From: Pseudomonas sp. VD-NE ins
GTDB taxonomy: Bacteria; Pseudomonadota; Gammaproteobacteria; Pseudomonadales; Pseudomonadaceae
Reading direction: 5' to 3'
Length of the DNA stretch: 64,000 nt
Assembly (NCBI RefSeq): GCF_031882575.1
Contig: NZ_CP134772.1
Coordinates: 3,677,001-3,741,000, forward strand
Within the stretch, counting starts at the first letter, position 1. The number at the start of each line of letters is the position of its first letter. Shown piece by piece: positions 63,991 to 64,000 of this stretch. Position numbers and translations under genes: made by a program. A model generated the notes under the pieces. It worked only from the letters and a program-made list of their open reading frames with translations. It had not been told where the DNA came from and did no database searches.

Positions 63991-64000
63991 TCCAGTCAAT

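Overview
The window looks like chromosomal DNA from a fluorescent Pseudomonas (P. fluorescens group). The basis is a GC-rich sequence, REP/REPIN palindromes of the kinds common in that group (GTGGGAGCGAGCCTGCTCGC, GTGGGAGCTGGCTTGCCAGC and GTAGGAGCTGCCGAAGGCTGC types), a benABCD-catBCA cluster led by benR, a hydroxyproline catabolic cluster, and an Hcp/VgrG/Rhs type VI secretion island. No rRNA, tRNA, integrase, transposase or CRISPR array was seen. About 55 genes are supported, nearly all metabolic or regulatory accessory functions.

Layout. 1-9590 (all minus strand): a truncated TonB-dependent receptor, a sulfite-oxidase-like molybdoenzyme, and one tightly packed probable operon of a 2OG-Fe(II) oxygenase, a methionine-type ABC transporter (metQ-metN-metI) and a ribose-type ABC transporter (ATPase, permease, binding protein). 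9765-10060: palindrome-bounded tandem repeat. 10104-17422 (minus): benR-benA-benB-benC-benD-catB-catC-catA, converting benzoate to catechol and on to 3-oxoadipate enol-lactone; two TGCA-N6-GGNTA BenR sites lie 21 bp apart before benA. 17655-18255: a gene-poor stretch between two terminators, possibly a structured RNA. 18294-21186: a MarR/GNAT fusion with a double operator, a small lipoprotein, an AraC regulator and a LysE exporter. 21299-28799: hydroxyproline catabolism (AraC/PAS regulator, APC permease, 4-hydroxyproline epimerase, deaminase, 2-oxoglutarate-semialdehyde dehydrogenase, D-hydroxyproline dehydrogenase). 28917-33995: LysR/esterase pair, a Gfo/Idh/MocA dehydrogenase, a YahK-like alcohol dehydrogenase and TrmK.

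34120-44364 (minus): the type VI island hcp - vgrG - rhs N-terminal remnant - DUF4265 gene - PAAR - rhs with a C-terminal deaminase-fold toxin - cognate immunity candidate - small periplasmic protein. The rhs remnant, overlapping the vgrG stop codon and followed by an orphan DUF4265 gene, suggests that an earlier rhs toxin was lost while its likely immunity gene was kept. A possible sigma-54 promoter lies before hcp.

44799-48664: tautomerase, DsbA/FrnE-like protein, an SDR lacking the catalytic tyrosine, a LysR gene whose start codon lies in a 22-bp inverted repeat, an isochorismatase-family hydrolase and a remnant of a nucleoside symporter. 48714-54145: AraC regulator divergent from MFS permease - FAH-family - SDR - 2-hydroxyacid dehydrogenase, probably a sugar-acid pathway. 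54180-55116: four 226-bp tandem repeats. 55142-63990: Fur-regulated siderophore receptor, an orphan xanthine-dehydrogenase-family large subunit, a tandem carboxymuconolactone-decarboxylase-like lipoprotein, and two stress-type regulator/enzyme pairs (alcohol dehydrogenase + WYL regulator; NemR-like TetR + DJ-1/PfpI protein), each with a recognisable palindromic operator.
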